The translations under genes and the position numbers were made by a program. The notes beneath the pieces were generated by a model. That model saw only the letters and a list, made by a program, of their open reading frames with translations. It searched no databases and was not told the origin of the DNA. This document shows, in pieces, positions 19,021-27,122 of a stretch of 64,000 nt of DNA. This DNA comes from Nostoc commune NIES-4072 (lineage in GTDB: Bacteria; Cyanobacteriota; Cyanobacteriia; Cyanobacteriales; Nostocaceae): assembly GCF_003113895.1 (NCBI RefSeq), contig NZ_BDUD01000001.1, positions 3,586,004 through 3,650,003 of the forward strand. The letters run 5' to 3'. Position 1 is the stretch's first letter; each line of letters starts with the position of its first letter.

Positions 19021-19050
19021 GTCTGGCGACAAGCCGCTCCGCGTCTACGC
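19021..19050. repeat. Short in-frame repeat in the 3' part of the interrupted mscS
   Basis: The GTCTGGCGACAAGCC / GCTCCGCGTCTACGC phrase adds VWRQAAPRLR between DGD and SHQREGW. The paralogue has DGD directly followed by RSRQREGW at this position. Confidence 0.75.
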
Positions 19051-19246
19051 TCTCATCAACGTGAAGGTTGGCCATCTGGTAAAGGCAAAATACCAAAACC
19101 CCGTAACATTGGTGATTCACTCAAGTTACTTGCTCAAGAGCGCTCCCCACGAGATGACAACGGTAAGGTAGATTCTCCAAAAGCTAAGGATGAAAACTAA
19201 ATTTCTTGCTGCTTAACCTGGTGAATTTATTAAAGACAAATCACAT

Positions 19247-20161
19247 TTATTTAACCTTTTGCTTTCTGATAGGAGTACGAACAATAAATTGACTAGCAGC
19301 TGAATTAATAGCAATTGGTTCGATTTTTCCTTGGGAAACTAAAGTTTGATAAATTAAAGCTGTAATCTCTCCGCGTGTGGCAGGTTTTGTTGGATTAAGA
19401 ACTTTGGTATTTGGATAATTCACCACTATATTTTTTTCGGTTGCTGCTGCTACATCTCCAACAGCATATTGCGGAATCTTGTTGGCATCTGCGTAAGTAT
19501 TAGTAATAATAAATGATGCAGGATGGTTAAGATCCACAGCATTAGCTGTTACAGCCTGAGCTTTTGATATTAATAACGGTTGCATCAAAGTAGTAAATGC
19601 AAGAGGCATGAAAATACGTCTTTTTACAGCTTTTCGTGTGGTTTGTTCAGGAAATACTCTCTGCGCGATTGTAGGGACGGTAACTGCTGATGCACTAGTA
19701 GTTAAATTTAAACCTTTATTTAAAGCAACTATAGCCTCAACCTTAGAAACCGGTTGATTGGGACGAAAGTAACCACCAGCATAACCCGACATAAAACCTT
19801 GTTGATATGCTTCTTCAATGGGACGAGTTGCCCAATAGTTAGCAGGAATATCTTTATATACAGCACCACTTTGGATCTGGCGAATTGCTGGTCGATCAAA
19901 AGCTTTACGAATGATTGCTGCAAACTCATCTCGGTCTACTGGCTGTTCTGGTCTAAATGTACCATCAGGATATCCAGTTACAATATTTCTTGCAGCCAAA
20001 CCCCGAATAAATGGCTCTGCCCAATAACTAGATTTAACATCGCTAAAAGTATTTACAGATGAAGATTGAGCAGATGTATCTAATGCTCCAACTGCAAGTA
20101 CTATTAAATTTAAAGATAGTAAAGATACACCTGCTGACACTATCTTTGTTAACTGCGTCAC
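19247..20161 (-). CDS. SLH-domain protein, secreted
   Basis: 304-residue protein with a GTG start and an N-terminal signal peptide (LLSLNLIVLAVGALDTSAQS). It has three S-layer homology repeats: FSDVKSSYWAEPFIRGLAARNIVTG (about 38), YKDIPANYWATRPIEEAYQQGFMSG (about 103) and a third degenerate one near 225, ending TKPATRGEITALIYQTL. SLH domains bind cell-wall polymers, so the protein likely sits at the peptidoglycan or outer envelope. It is read opposite to its membrane-protein neighbours. Confidence 0.85.
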   Translation of the reverse strand: MTQLTKIVSAGVSLLSLNLIVLAVGALDTSAQSSSVNTFSDVKSSYWAEPFIRGLAARNIVTGYPDGTFRPEQPVDRDEFAAIIRKAFDRPAIRQIQSGAVYKDIPANYWATRPIEEAYQQGFMSGYAGGYFRPNQPVSKVEAIVALNKGLNLTTSASAVTVPTIAQRVFPEQTTRKAVKRRIFMPLAFTTLMQPLLISKAQAVTANAVDLNHPASFIITNTYADANKIPQYAVGDVAAATEKNIVVNYPNTKVLNPTKPATRGEITALIYQTLVSQGKIEPIAINSAASQFIVRTPIRKQKVK

Positions 20162-20651
20162 GATCTATGCCCCTTTTTTTCAATCATTCATTCTTTTAAT
20201 GCTTCGATACTATTATTAAATAGTGCAGATTTCGGGGATAAATTTCTAATACATCTTAAAATACTACTATAGGCTGATTCTACTTATTCATTAAGAGATA
20301 TCTAGCGGGTTAAACGAACAACAAATTTTTAGGTGTTTGAATTAGTGTTTAAATTGGTGCTTGAATAATAATTCATACCGACATCAAAACTTTCCATGTA
20401 AACAATAAAAATTAAACCCTGGGGTAATAAAGGAAAAATATAGCTGATTTATTCACGTGTTTTCCACTATTTAGATTTAATGTAAATCTAAAACGATAAT
20501 GTAATGAAACCTTTTGCTACACCAATTTTCCCAAATTAAGCAATAAACAAACCAATGTTGATTGAGTATGAGATACATTTTTAAAAAAATATTTCTTTGG
20601 GTAGTAGAGTTATTGCCTTAAAAAGCAAGATGGTTAGCTCAGGAGGATAAA
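20162..20651. other. Intergenic region between divergent SLH and DUF389 genes
   Basis: About 490 AT-rich bases expected to hold two divergent promoters. I see no repeat element or small gene. AGGAGG just before 20652 is the ribosome-binding site of the DUF389 gene. Confidence 0.55.
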
Positions 20652-21935
20652 ATGCGTCAACTCATTATCCAAGTACCACGGGGAAACGGAAAAGCTGTTA
20701 TTGATATTGCCAAATCTCATAACGGCACAAATCTGGCACGATTTGAAGGGAATGCAGACGAACCGATTGATGTGGTGATTGTTCACGTTTCTAATGGAGA
20801 AGTTGGGAAAGTCTTAGAGGAATTGCAAGACTTGCCCAAAGTACACATCACGCTCATACCAACTGGTGCGATCGCTCTGCAACCACCTGCATCGGAAGCA
20901 GCCCAGCAAGTTGTGGATGTAGAAGAACGCAGTCCGATTGAGATTTTTCTTTCTGGTTTGCAAAGTGTTGGCTCTTGGCAAGGTTTTCTAGGTTATGCAT
21001 CGCTTGCAGGTTTTGTAGTCTGGATTGGCTTGTATACTAATACAACTTACTTACTGGTAGCGGCAATGCTGATTGCGCCGTTTGCAGGCCCGGCAATGAA
21101 TACAGCGATCGCAACTGCATGGGGCGATCGCAAACTCCTGGGGCGGAGTATCCTACGATATTTTGCCGCTTTAGCAGTCACAATTGCCACCACTTGGCTA
21201 CTTAGCCTAATCTTAAGGCAAGAAATCCCCACTAGTTTAATGCTAGACAGTAGCCAGATTTCAGCAGTGGCAGTGATTTTACCATTGGTAGCCGGAGCCG
21301 CCGGAGCGCTCACCTTGGTTCAGTCAGACCGGAGCAGTTTAGTCTCTGGGGCAGCAACCGGAATGTTAGTCGCCGCTTCCTTAGCTCCACCTGCGGGAAT
21401 TGTCGGTATGGCAAGTGCAATTGGCAGGTGGGATATGGCAATTTCGGGGCTGTTCTTACTGTTTTTGCAACTATGCGGCATCAACTTTTCAGCAGCCCTC
21501 TTGTTCCGAATTTTTGGGCTGTCTCCTCAAGCAACTCGCTATGGGCGTGGTAAAAAACGGGTATTTACTATTGCTTTGACGATCACTGTTATCGCATTGG
21601 CTCTTTTACTAACTTGGCAGTTTTCCCATTCTCCCAATCTTCAACGCTCTAGCCTTGCCCAACGTGCTAACGCCCAAGTCCAGAAAGCTGTGGAGCAAGT
21701 TGGTTTAGCAAAATTAGTCGAGTCGAATGTACGCTTTACACGATCCAACATTGAAGGCCAGGATACCCTGCTATCTGTTATTTATGTGCAGCGTCAACCG
21801 CAAGTTACAGTGTCTAATGAAGAAATACGCTCTAGGCTCACCCAATCAATTCAAGCTCAATTATTGAAACAGGATTTAAATGTCACACCTTTAGTTGATG
21901 TCAACGTGCTAGAACCACCAGTGAGTAAACAATAA
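20652..21935 (+). CDS. DUF389 family membrane protein (second, longer form)
   Basis: 427 residues, with AGGAGG at 20642-20647. An N-terminal soluble region of about 95 residues (MRQLIIQVPRGNGKAVIDIA...) resembles a small alpha/beta regulatory domain. It is followed by six to seven helices with LVAAMLIAPFAGPAMNTAIA as the DUF389 hallmark. A soluble C-terminal segment of about 100 residues follows residue 320. It is only distantly similar to the DUF389 protein at 16817. Function unknown; context suggests envelope or ion homeostasis. Confidence 0.78.
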   Translation: MRQLIIQVPRGNGKAVIDIAKSHNGTNLARFEGNADEPIDVVIVHVSNGEVGKVLEELQDLPKVHITLIPTGAIALQPPASEAAQQVVDVEERSPIEIFLSGLQSVGSWQGFLGYASLAGFVVWIGLYTNTTYLLVAAMLIAPFAGPAMNTAIATAWGDRKLLGRSILRYFAALAVTIATTWLLSLILRQEIPTSLMLDSSQISAVAVILPLVAGAAGALTLVQSDRSSLVSGAATGMLVAASLAPPAGIVGMASAIGRWDMAISGLFLLFLQLCGINFSAALLFRIFGLSPQATRYGRGKKRVFTIALTITVIALALLLTWQFSHSPNLQRSSLAQRANAQVQKAVEQVGLAKLVESNVRFTRSNIEGQDTLLSVIYVQRQPQVTVSNEEIRSRLTQSIQAQLLKQDLNVTPLVDVNVLEPPVSKQ

Positions 21936-21996
21936 GCCCAATTCTCTAAAATACAGCAACAGATTCAAACCTAAAAACCTAATGATGGAGATTTTA

Positions 21997-22041
21997 ATTA
22001 CGAATTGCGAATTACGAATTACGAATTACGAATTACGAATT
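21997..22041. repeat. ACGAATT heptamer tandem repeat (STRR)
   Basis: About six copies of ACGAATT (one as GCGAATT) immediately before the start of the ion-channel gene. It is open in the gene's frame and creates a false 22-residue N-terminal extension (ITNCELRITNYELRIN). Confidence 0.9.
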
Positions 22042-22047
22042 AATATT

Positions 22048-22863
22048 ATGAGTAGTCCAAAGCTTTCCCAAAAGCAAGCCCTAGAAAAAGAACGCAGCGA
22101 AGTCTTACAACAGTTGGAAGATTGGCTAGAAATTCCCATGCTGGTGCTAGGTTTTGTATGGCTAGCACTATTCATCATCGAGATCGTCTGGGGGTTAAAT
22201 CCTTTCCTGGAAGCCGTTAGCATCACTATTTGGATTATTTTTATCTTAGATTTTCTACTGAAACTAACGATCGCTCCTCAGAAAATTTCTTATATCAAAA
22301 ACAACTGGCTAACAGCTATTTCTCTGATGTTGCCAGCCCTGCGTAGTTTTCGGATTATACGAGTTATACGGATACTACGAACAACCAGGGTTGTGCGAGG
22401 GCTACAACTGTTGCGAGTCATGACTCGTGCTAACCAAGGAATGAGGGTTTTGGGAGCAAGTATTAGTCGTCGAGGGTTTGGTTATGTTGTGGCATTAACT
22501 GCGATCGTTACTGTAATAGGAGCAGCAGGGATGTATGCATTTGAAAACGAAGTTCCTGATGAATCAGGACTGCACGATTACAGCACTGCTTTCTGGTGGA
22601 CAGCAATGCTCATGACAACGATGGGTTCTGACTATTCGCCCAAAACGCCCGAAGGACGGGTGCTTTGTTTTTTCTTAGCATTATATGCGTTTGCCGTGTT
22701 TGGCTATGTCACTGCAACTTTAGCGACCTTTTTTATTGGCCGTGATGCCGATGATGATCAAGCAGAGTTAGCCGGAGCGAAATCGATTCAAATGCTTCAG
22801 AGTGAAATTACAGCTTTGCGGCAGGAAATTCAAGAATTATTGCATCAAAATTCACAGCGTTGA
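22048..22863 (+). CDS. Voltage-gated-type ion transporter with atypical pore motif
   Basis: About 271 residues. Helices at about 28-50 and 55-75, then an S4-like segment RIIRVIRILRTTRVVRGLQL with arginine every third residue, then S5 and a pore followed by S6 (FFLALYAFAVFGYVTATLAT). The pore loop reads FWWTAMLMTTMGSDYSPKTPEG. The position normally holding TVGYGD in K+ channels is TMGSDY, so ion selectivity may differ. A short coiled coil closes the protein (about 240-270). I start at ATG 22048 because the upstream 22 codons are heptamer repeat. It is followed 32 bp later by mscS. Confidence 0.8.
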   Translation: MSSPKLSQKQALEKERSEVLQQLEDWLEIPMLVLGFVWLALFIIEIVWGLNPFLEAVSITIWIIFILDFLLKLTIAPQKISYIKNNWLTAISLMLPALRSFRIIRVIRILRTTRVVRGLQLLRVMTRANQGMRVLGASISRRGFGYVVALTAIVTVIGAAGMYAFENEVPDESGLHDYSTAFWWTAMLMTTMGSDYSPKTPEGRVLCFFLALYAFAVFGYVTATLATFFIGRDADDDQAELAGAKSIQMLQSEITALRQEIQELLHQNSQR

Positions 22864-22895
22864 TGTTAGCAAATATTAATTAGTGAGGAAAGTTT

Positions 22896-23903
22896 ATGAA
22901 TGCAGAAATCTCCGCAGCTTGGGATAAAGTTCAAAGCATGATTAACGGGTTTATAGCTTTGCTACCTAACCTTCTGTTAGGGTTAATTGTCTTTATACTA
23001 TTTTTGTTTATTGCTAGCAGAATTAAGGTAGTGGTTAAGCGGTTAACTCGTAACCGTCGTTCCGCCCGTAATCTTGGATTAGTGCTGGGAAGGTTAGCTC
23101 AGGGCATAACAATTTTGATTGGGTTGTTTATCGCCCTTTCTATTGTAATTCCCTCATTTAAAGCTGGCGATTTAGTCCAACTTTTGGGAATTAGTGGGGT
23201 AGCAATTGGTTTTGCTTTCCGCGATATTCTGCAAAACTTTTTAGCTGGGATTTTAATTCTACTAACTGAACCTTTTCAAATTGACGACCAAATTGTGTTT
23301 AAAGGCTTTGAGGGAACAGTTGAAAATATCCAAACAAGAGCAACAACAATCAGAACCTACGATGGTCGGCGGATTGTGATTCCTAACTCAGAATTATTTA
23401 CTAATTCGGTAACTGTCAATACTGCTTTTGATAACCGCCGATTAGAATACGATGTCGGTATTGGCTACGGCGACGACATTGACCAAGCCAAGCAGTTGAT
23501 GTTAGACGCAATGCATAGCGTAGACGAGGTTTTAAAAGATCCGGCTCCTGATGTACTAGCAATGGAACTAGCCGGAAGCACTGTTAACATCCGGGTGCGC
23601 TGGTGGGTTCATCCACCAAGACGAGCAGATAATCTGATTTCGCGGGATAAAGTGATTACTGCTATTAAGAAAAAACTCGTTGCAAATGGTATTGATTTAC
23701 CTTTTCCCACACAACAAATTCTATTTCATGACCAGACCGAAGAGACAGATGGCGATCGCTCCCGTCAGCGTGAAGGTTGGCCTGCCGGCAAAGGTGAAGT
23801 ACCAAAGCCACGCCGTATTAGCGATACTCTCAGGTTACTTGCTCAAAAGCAAGATGATGGCAATAGTAAAGTAGATTCTGCAAAGGTGAATAATGAAACA
23901 TGA
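22896..23903 (+). CDS. MscS-type small-conductance mechanosensitive channel
   Basis: 335 residues, intact. N-terminal helices at about 18-40, 62-85 and 92-120. The pore-lining TM3 region is GVAIGFAFRDILQNFLAGILIL, followed by the beta domain (FEGTVENIQTRATTIRTYDGRRIVIPNSEL) and the alpha/beta C-terminal domain. It opens on membrane stretch to release osmolytes. GAGG precedes the ATG. The stop overlaps the start of the DUF2254 gene (ATGA at 23900-23903). It is the intact paralogue of the broken gene at 18062-19200, with close sequence identity over the full length. Confidence 0.9.
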   Translation: MNAEISAAWDKVQSMINGFIALLPNLLLGLIVFILFLFIASRIKVVVKRLTRNRRSARNLGLVLGRLAQGITILIGLFIALSIVIPSFKAGDLVQLLGISGVAIGFAFRDILQNFLAGILILLTEPFQIDDQIVFKGFEGTVENIQTRATTIRTYDGRRIVIPNSELFTNSVTVNTAFDNRRLEYDVGIGYGDDIDQAKQLMLDAMHSVDEVLKDPAPDVLAMELAGSTVNIRVRWWVHPPRRADNLISRDKVITAIKKKLVANGIDLPFPTQQILFHDQTEETDGDRSRQREGWPAGKGEVPKPRRISDTLRLLAQKQDDGNSKVDSAKVNNET

Positions 23904-25246
23904 AAAATGTCAAATTAGGCAAACTGTGGGATACGCTCCACTCAAGCTATTGGTTCATTCCGTCAATTATGGCTATAATTACCACTGCGTTGGCATTCAT
24001 AATGTTAATGCTCGATCGCACAGGTAAGGCAGGTCTTAATTATTGGTGGAGCTATACTGGTGGAGCAGACGGAGCGCGATCGGTTTTAGGAGCAGTTGCA
24101 GGTTCAATGATTAGCGTTGCTGCTACTGCCTTTTCAATTACAATCGTGGCGCTTCAGTTAGCTGCTTCCAATTTTGGCCCCCGTCTCCTGCGTAATTTCA
24201 TGCAGGACACTGGCAATCAAGTTGTCCTTGGTACATTTATTAGTACGTTTATCTACTGCTTGCTGATACTTCGGACTATTCATGGTGAGGGAGATGGATA
24301 TAGTCAGTTTGTACCGCAAATTTCGGTTACGTGCGGTATTTTACTGGCAATTATTAGCATCGGAGTTTTGATTTATTTTATCGATCATGCTTCTACAATA
24401 ATTCAGGCTTCGCACATCATCGAAAATGTTAGTGATGACTTAGATAGAGCCATCGATCGCTTGTTTCCCAAAAAAATCGGGCGTAGTATCCCATTTGGAC
24501 AAGAAATTGCAGAAATACCTGACAATTTTGACTTGGTTGCAAGTCCTGTAATAGTTAATAAGAATGGTTACATACAAGCAATTGACGACGAAGAATTGAT
24601 GAAAATTGCCCGCAGAAACAATCTTTTATTGCGCGTCGAGTCTCGACCCGGAAAGTTTATTGTTAAGGACAGTGATTTAGTTATGGTTTTTCCTGGTAAA
24701 TTTGTGAACCAAAAATTAACCAAACAAATCAATGATTGCTTTATTTTGGGTAAAGAACGTAGCGAACAGCAAGATATCGAGTTTCCCATCGATCAGTTAG
24801 TAGAAATTGCCCTACGTGCGCTTTCTCCAGGGATTAATGACCCATTTACTGCAATTCGCTGTGTTGATAGACTAGGCGCTGGACTATCCCGTTTAGCCCA
24901 AAAAGATTTTCCTTCACCTTACCGCTACGATGAAGATCATAAATTACGTGCGATCGCTTTTGGGGTAACATTTGAGGGATTGGTTGATAGTGCCTTTAAT
25001 GGAATTCGCCAATATGCACGCTCTGATACATCAGTAACCATTCGTTTATTAGAAGCGATCGAGAATATTGCAACTTACACCAACAATCCCAAATATCAAG
25101 TAGTTTTACAGCGTCATGCAGAGATGATTTTGCGCGGTAGCCAAGACGGTTTACCAGAAGAACTAGACCGCCAGGATGTGCAAAAGCAATATGACAACGT
25201 GATTCAAGCTTTAAAAAATCAGACTTTAGCTGAAAGAAAAAAATGA
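23900..25246 (+). CDS. DUF2254 family membrane protein
   Basis: 448 residues. Four helices occupy about residues 15-165, including SMISVAATAFSITIVALQLAASNFGPRLLRNF, which is characteristic of the family. A large soluble C-terminal region (about 170-448) contains IEFPIDQLVEIALRALSPGINDPFTA. Function unknown. It overlaps mscS upstream and the next gene downstream by 4 bp each (ATGA), which strongly suggests coordinated translation and perhaps one membrane complex. Confidence 0.82.
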   Translation: MKNVKLGKLWDTLHSSYWFIPSIMAIITTALAFIMLMLDRTGKAGLNYWWSYTGGADGARSVLGAVAGSMISVAATAFSITIVALQLAASNFGPRLLRNFMQDTGNQVVLGTFISTFIYCLLILRTIHGEGDGYSQFVPQISVTCGILLAIISIGVLIYFIDHASTIIQASHIIENVSDDLDRAIDRLFPKKIGRSIPFGQEIAEIPDNFDLVASPVIVNKNGYIQAIDDEELMKIARRNNLLLRVESRPGKFIVKDSDLVMVFPGKFVNQKLTKQINDCFILGKERSEQQDIEFPIDQLVEIALRALSPGINDPFTAIRCVDRLGAGLSRLAQKDFPSPYRYDEDHKLRAIAFGVTFEGLVDSAFNGIRQYARSDTSVTIRLLEAIENIATYTNNPKYQVVLQRHAEMILRGSQDGLPEELDRQDVQKQYDNVIQALKNQTLAERKK

Positions 25247-25842
25247 AAAGTCTCAATTGGAAAGGTTATCGAATTATTGCGTGGTTAGGACAAGCTCTAT
25301 TAACAATTCTTGTCATAGCCACAGCAGTTCAAGGCAAGTGGACAAATGCCTTTGGTCTTGCAGTCTTCCTTATTGCATCCTTTGTATTTGTCATTCAAGA
25401 TAATAAGTTACCCACCTTGTTTGATTTTCTATTTGTCTTGGCTGCATTGCTAAATGCTACTGGTTGGGTATGGGATTTCTTTGGTATGCCAGGCCCTTAT
25501 GATGAGATTGTTCATGCTTATACGACTTTTGCAATTACCCTCGCACTCAGTTTTTTAGTCTACGGTTCAATGCTGAATATATTTCGTAATCATACACTCT
25601 TATATCTAGTGACAATTACCAGTTTTGGAATTGCCATTGGTGCTTTGTGGGAAGTTACGGAATGGTCTGCCGGTAAAATCCTTAATACTCAAGTAATTGA
25701 AAGCTTGGATGACACTATTATCGATTTAATTATGGACTCTCTTGGGGCTGGATTAGCAGCTTTAATTAACCTTTGGGCATTACGAGAGTGGACTAGTCGT
25801 AATGCAGAGGCAAATCATTCGCAAACTGAGACATACATTTAA
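25243..25842 (+). CDS. Small polytopic membrane protein (DUF2238-like)
   Basis: 199 residues with about six helices. Conserved-looking charged motifs sit within helices: GPYDEIVHAYTTFAITLALSF and LWEVTEWSAGKIL, then DTIIDLIMDSLGAGLAALINL. This pattern fits the YjdF/DUF2238 group of membrane proteins of unknown function. It is the last gene of the overlapping mscS-DUF2254 set. Confidence 0.65.
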   Translation: MKSLNWKGYRIIAWLGQALLTILVIATAVQGKWTNAFGLAVFLIASFVFVIQDNKLPTLFDFLFVLAALLNATGWVWDFFGMPGPYDEIVHAYTTFAITLALSFLVYGSMLNIFRNHTLLYLVTITSFGIAIGALWEVTEWSAGKILNTQVIESLDDTIIDLIMDSLGAGLAALINLWALREWTSRNAEANHSQTETYI

Positions 25843-27122
25843 ACTACATAATATTTAATACTTGAAATAACTATGAAGACATCTAACTTTAAGCAAATAT
25901 ACTCAGCGATTAGAGATATGAGAAAAACCTGTCAGGCTTTCCGAAATCTTCAAACTGCGATCGGTAGATATACACGTGGCTACCACATACTAACTTCACA
26001 AAAGACATTTGTTTATGAATAAAGAGCGTTCTGATCGTCAAGAATGCCAAGAACTTGGCCCTGAAAACAACAAACAACGTCGGAAATCATCTCGATCGAT
26101 TCGTCGTCAAGCAGCGCAGATTGCCTTTAATCGGGGTGCGGCGGATCATGTTTGCAATGGTGAAGAACAAGACTATCGCGGCGCAGATGGAAATCCCAAC
26201 TACATTGCAAATTTCTCTAAGGGTTTGCCTCATAATGAACTTGGAGAAGTCAAGCCAGAAGCTTATAAATCTCTACTCAAAGCCCTTGAAAGTGGCAAAC
26301 CACAAGATTTTGAAGCCATCAAGCTAGGTCTTGGTCGCAAATTGACTAATCCCCAAGCAGGCTTAGGTTTCGATCTAGAAGGCCCCGACGGCCATGCACC
26401 GGCTATTCCTCCAGCACCTCGTATCGACTCAGCCGAAAACTCAGGGGAAATGGTAGAACTCTACTGGATGGCGCTGTTGCGAGATATCAACTTCACTGAT
26501 TATGCAAAAGATCCCTTAGTTGCGGAAGCCGCAGCAGATTTGTCCAAATTGTCTGATTTTCGCGGCCCGAAAGTTGATGGATGTATCACACCAGCTACGC
26601 TGTTCCGAGGTATTCATACTGGTGACTTAGTAGGCCCTTATATCTCCCAGTTATTGCTCAAGGATATTCCTTTCGGTTCCCTAACGATTTCTCAAAAACA
26701 AAAAACCGTACAACGAGATATCAATTACTTGACTGATTATGAAACTTGGTTAAATATCCAAAACGGTGGCGAAGCCAAAAAAGACGCTTTCGATGACACA
26801 CCACGCTATATCCGTAATGTGCGAGATATCGGTCAATACGTCCACGTTGATGCTCTCTACGAAGCTTACCTCAACGCCTGTTTGATTTTGTTGGGACTGA
26901 AAGCTCCTGTAGATGAGGGAAATCCTTACAAAAATTCTAAAACTCAAATTGGGTTTGGGACTTTTGGCGATCCCCATATTCTCAGTTTGGTGACTGAGGT
27001 AGCAACCAGAGCTTTGAAAGCTGTATGGTTCCAAAAGTGGTATGTACATCGTCGGTTACGTCCAGAAGCATTTGGCGGACTGATTCATAATCAACTGACT
27101 GGCCGTGCAAAATATCCAATTA

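Larger units (their letters stand above)
18062..19200 (+). pseudogene. MscS-type mechanosensitive channel gene, interrupted by a MITE
   Basis: The 5' part (18062-18522) and 3' part (18621-19200) match the N- and C-terminal parts of the intact paralogue at 22896-23903. A 93-bp element plus a 5-bp target duplication separates them and brings in a stop at 18584-18586. Removing 18523-18620 restores one frame of 346 residues across the junction, reading IRTYDGRRIVIPNSELFTNS. Helices at about 20-45, 65-90 and 95-120 and the pore region GVAIGFAFRDILQNFLAGI are typical of MscS. The 3' part also carries a ten-residue in-frame insertion (VWRQAAPRLR, 19021-19050) absent from the paralogue. Either fragment alone should be non-functional. 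Confidence 0.92.

Noticed and set aside
21982..22047. Longer N-terminus of the ion channel
   Set aside because: The extra 22 codons are ACGAATT repeat; the ATG at 22048 begins family-like sequence.
26055..26327. Overlapping frame in the haloperoxidase gene
   Set aside because: Shadow of the haloperoxidase frame with no domain and no ribosome-binding site.
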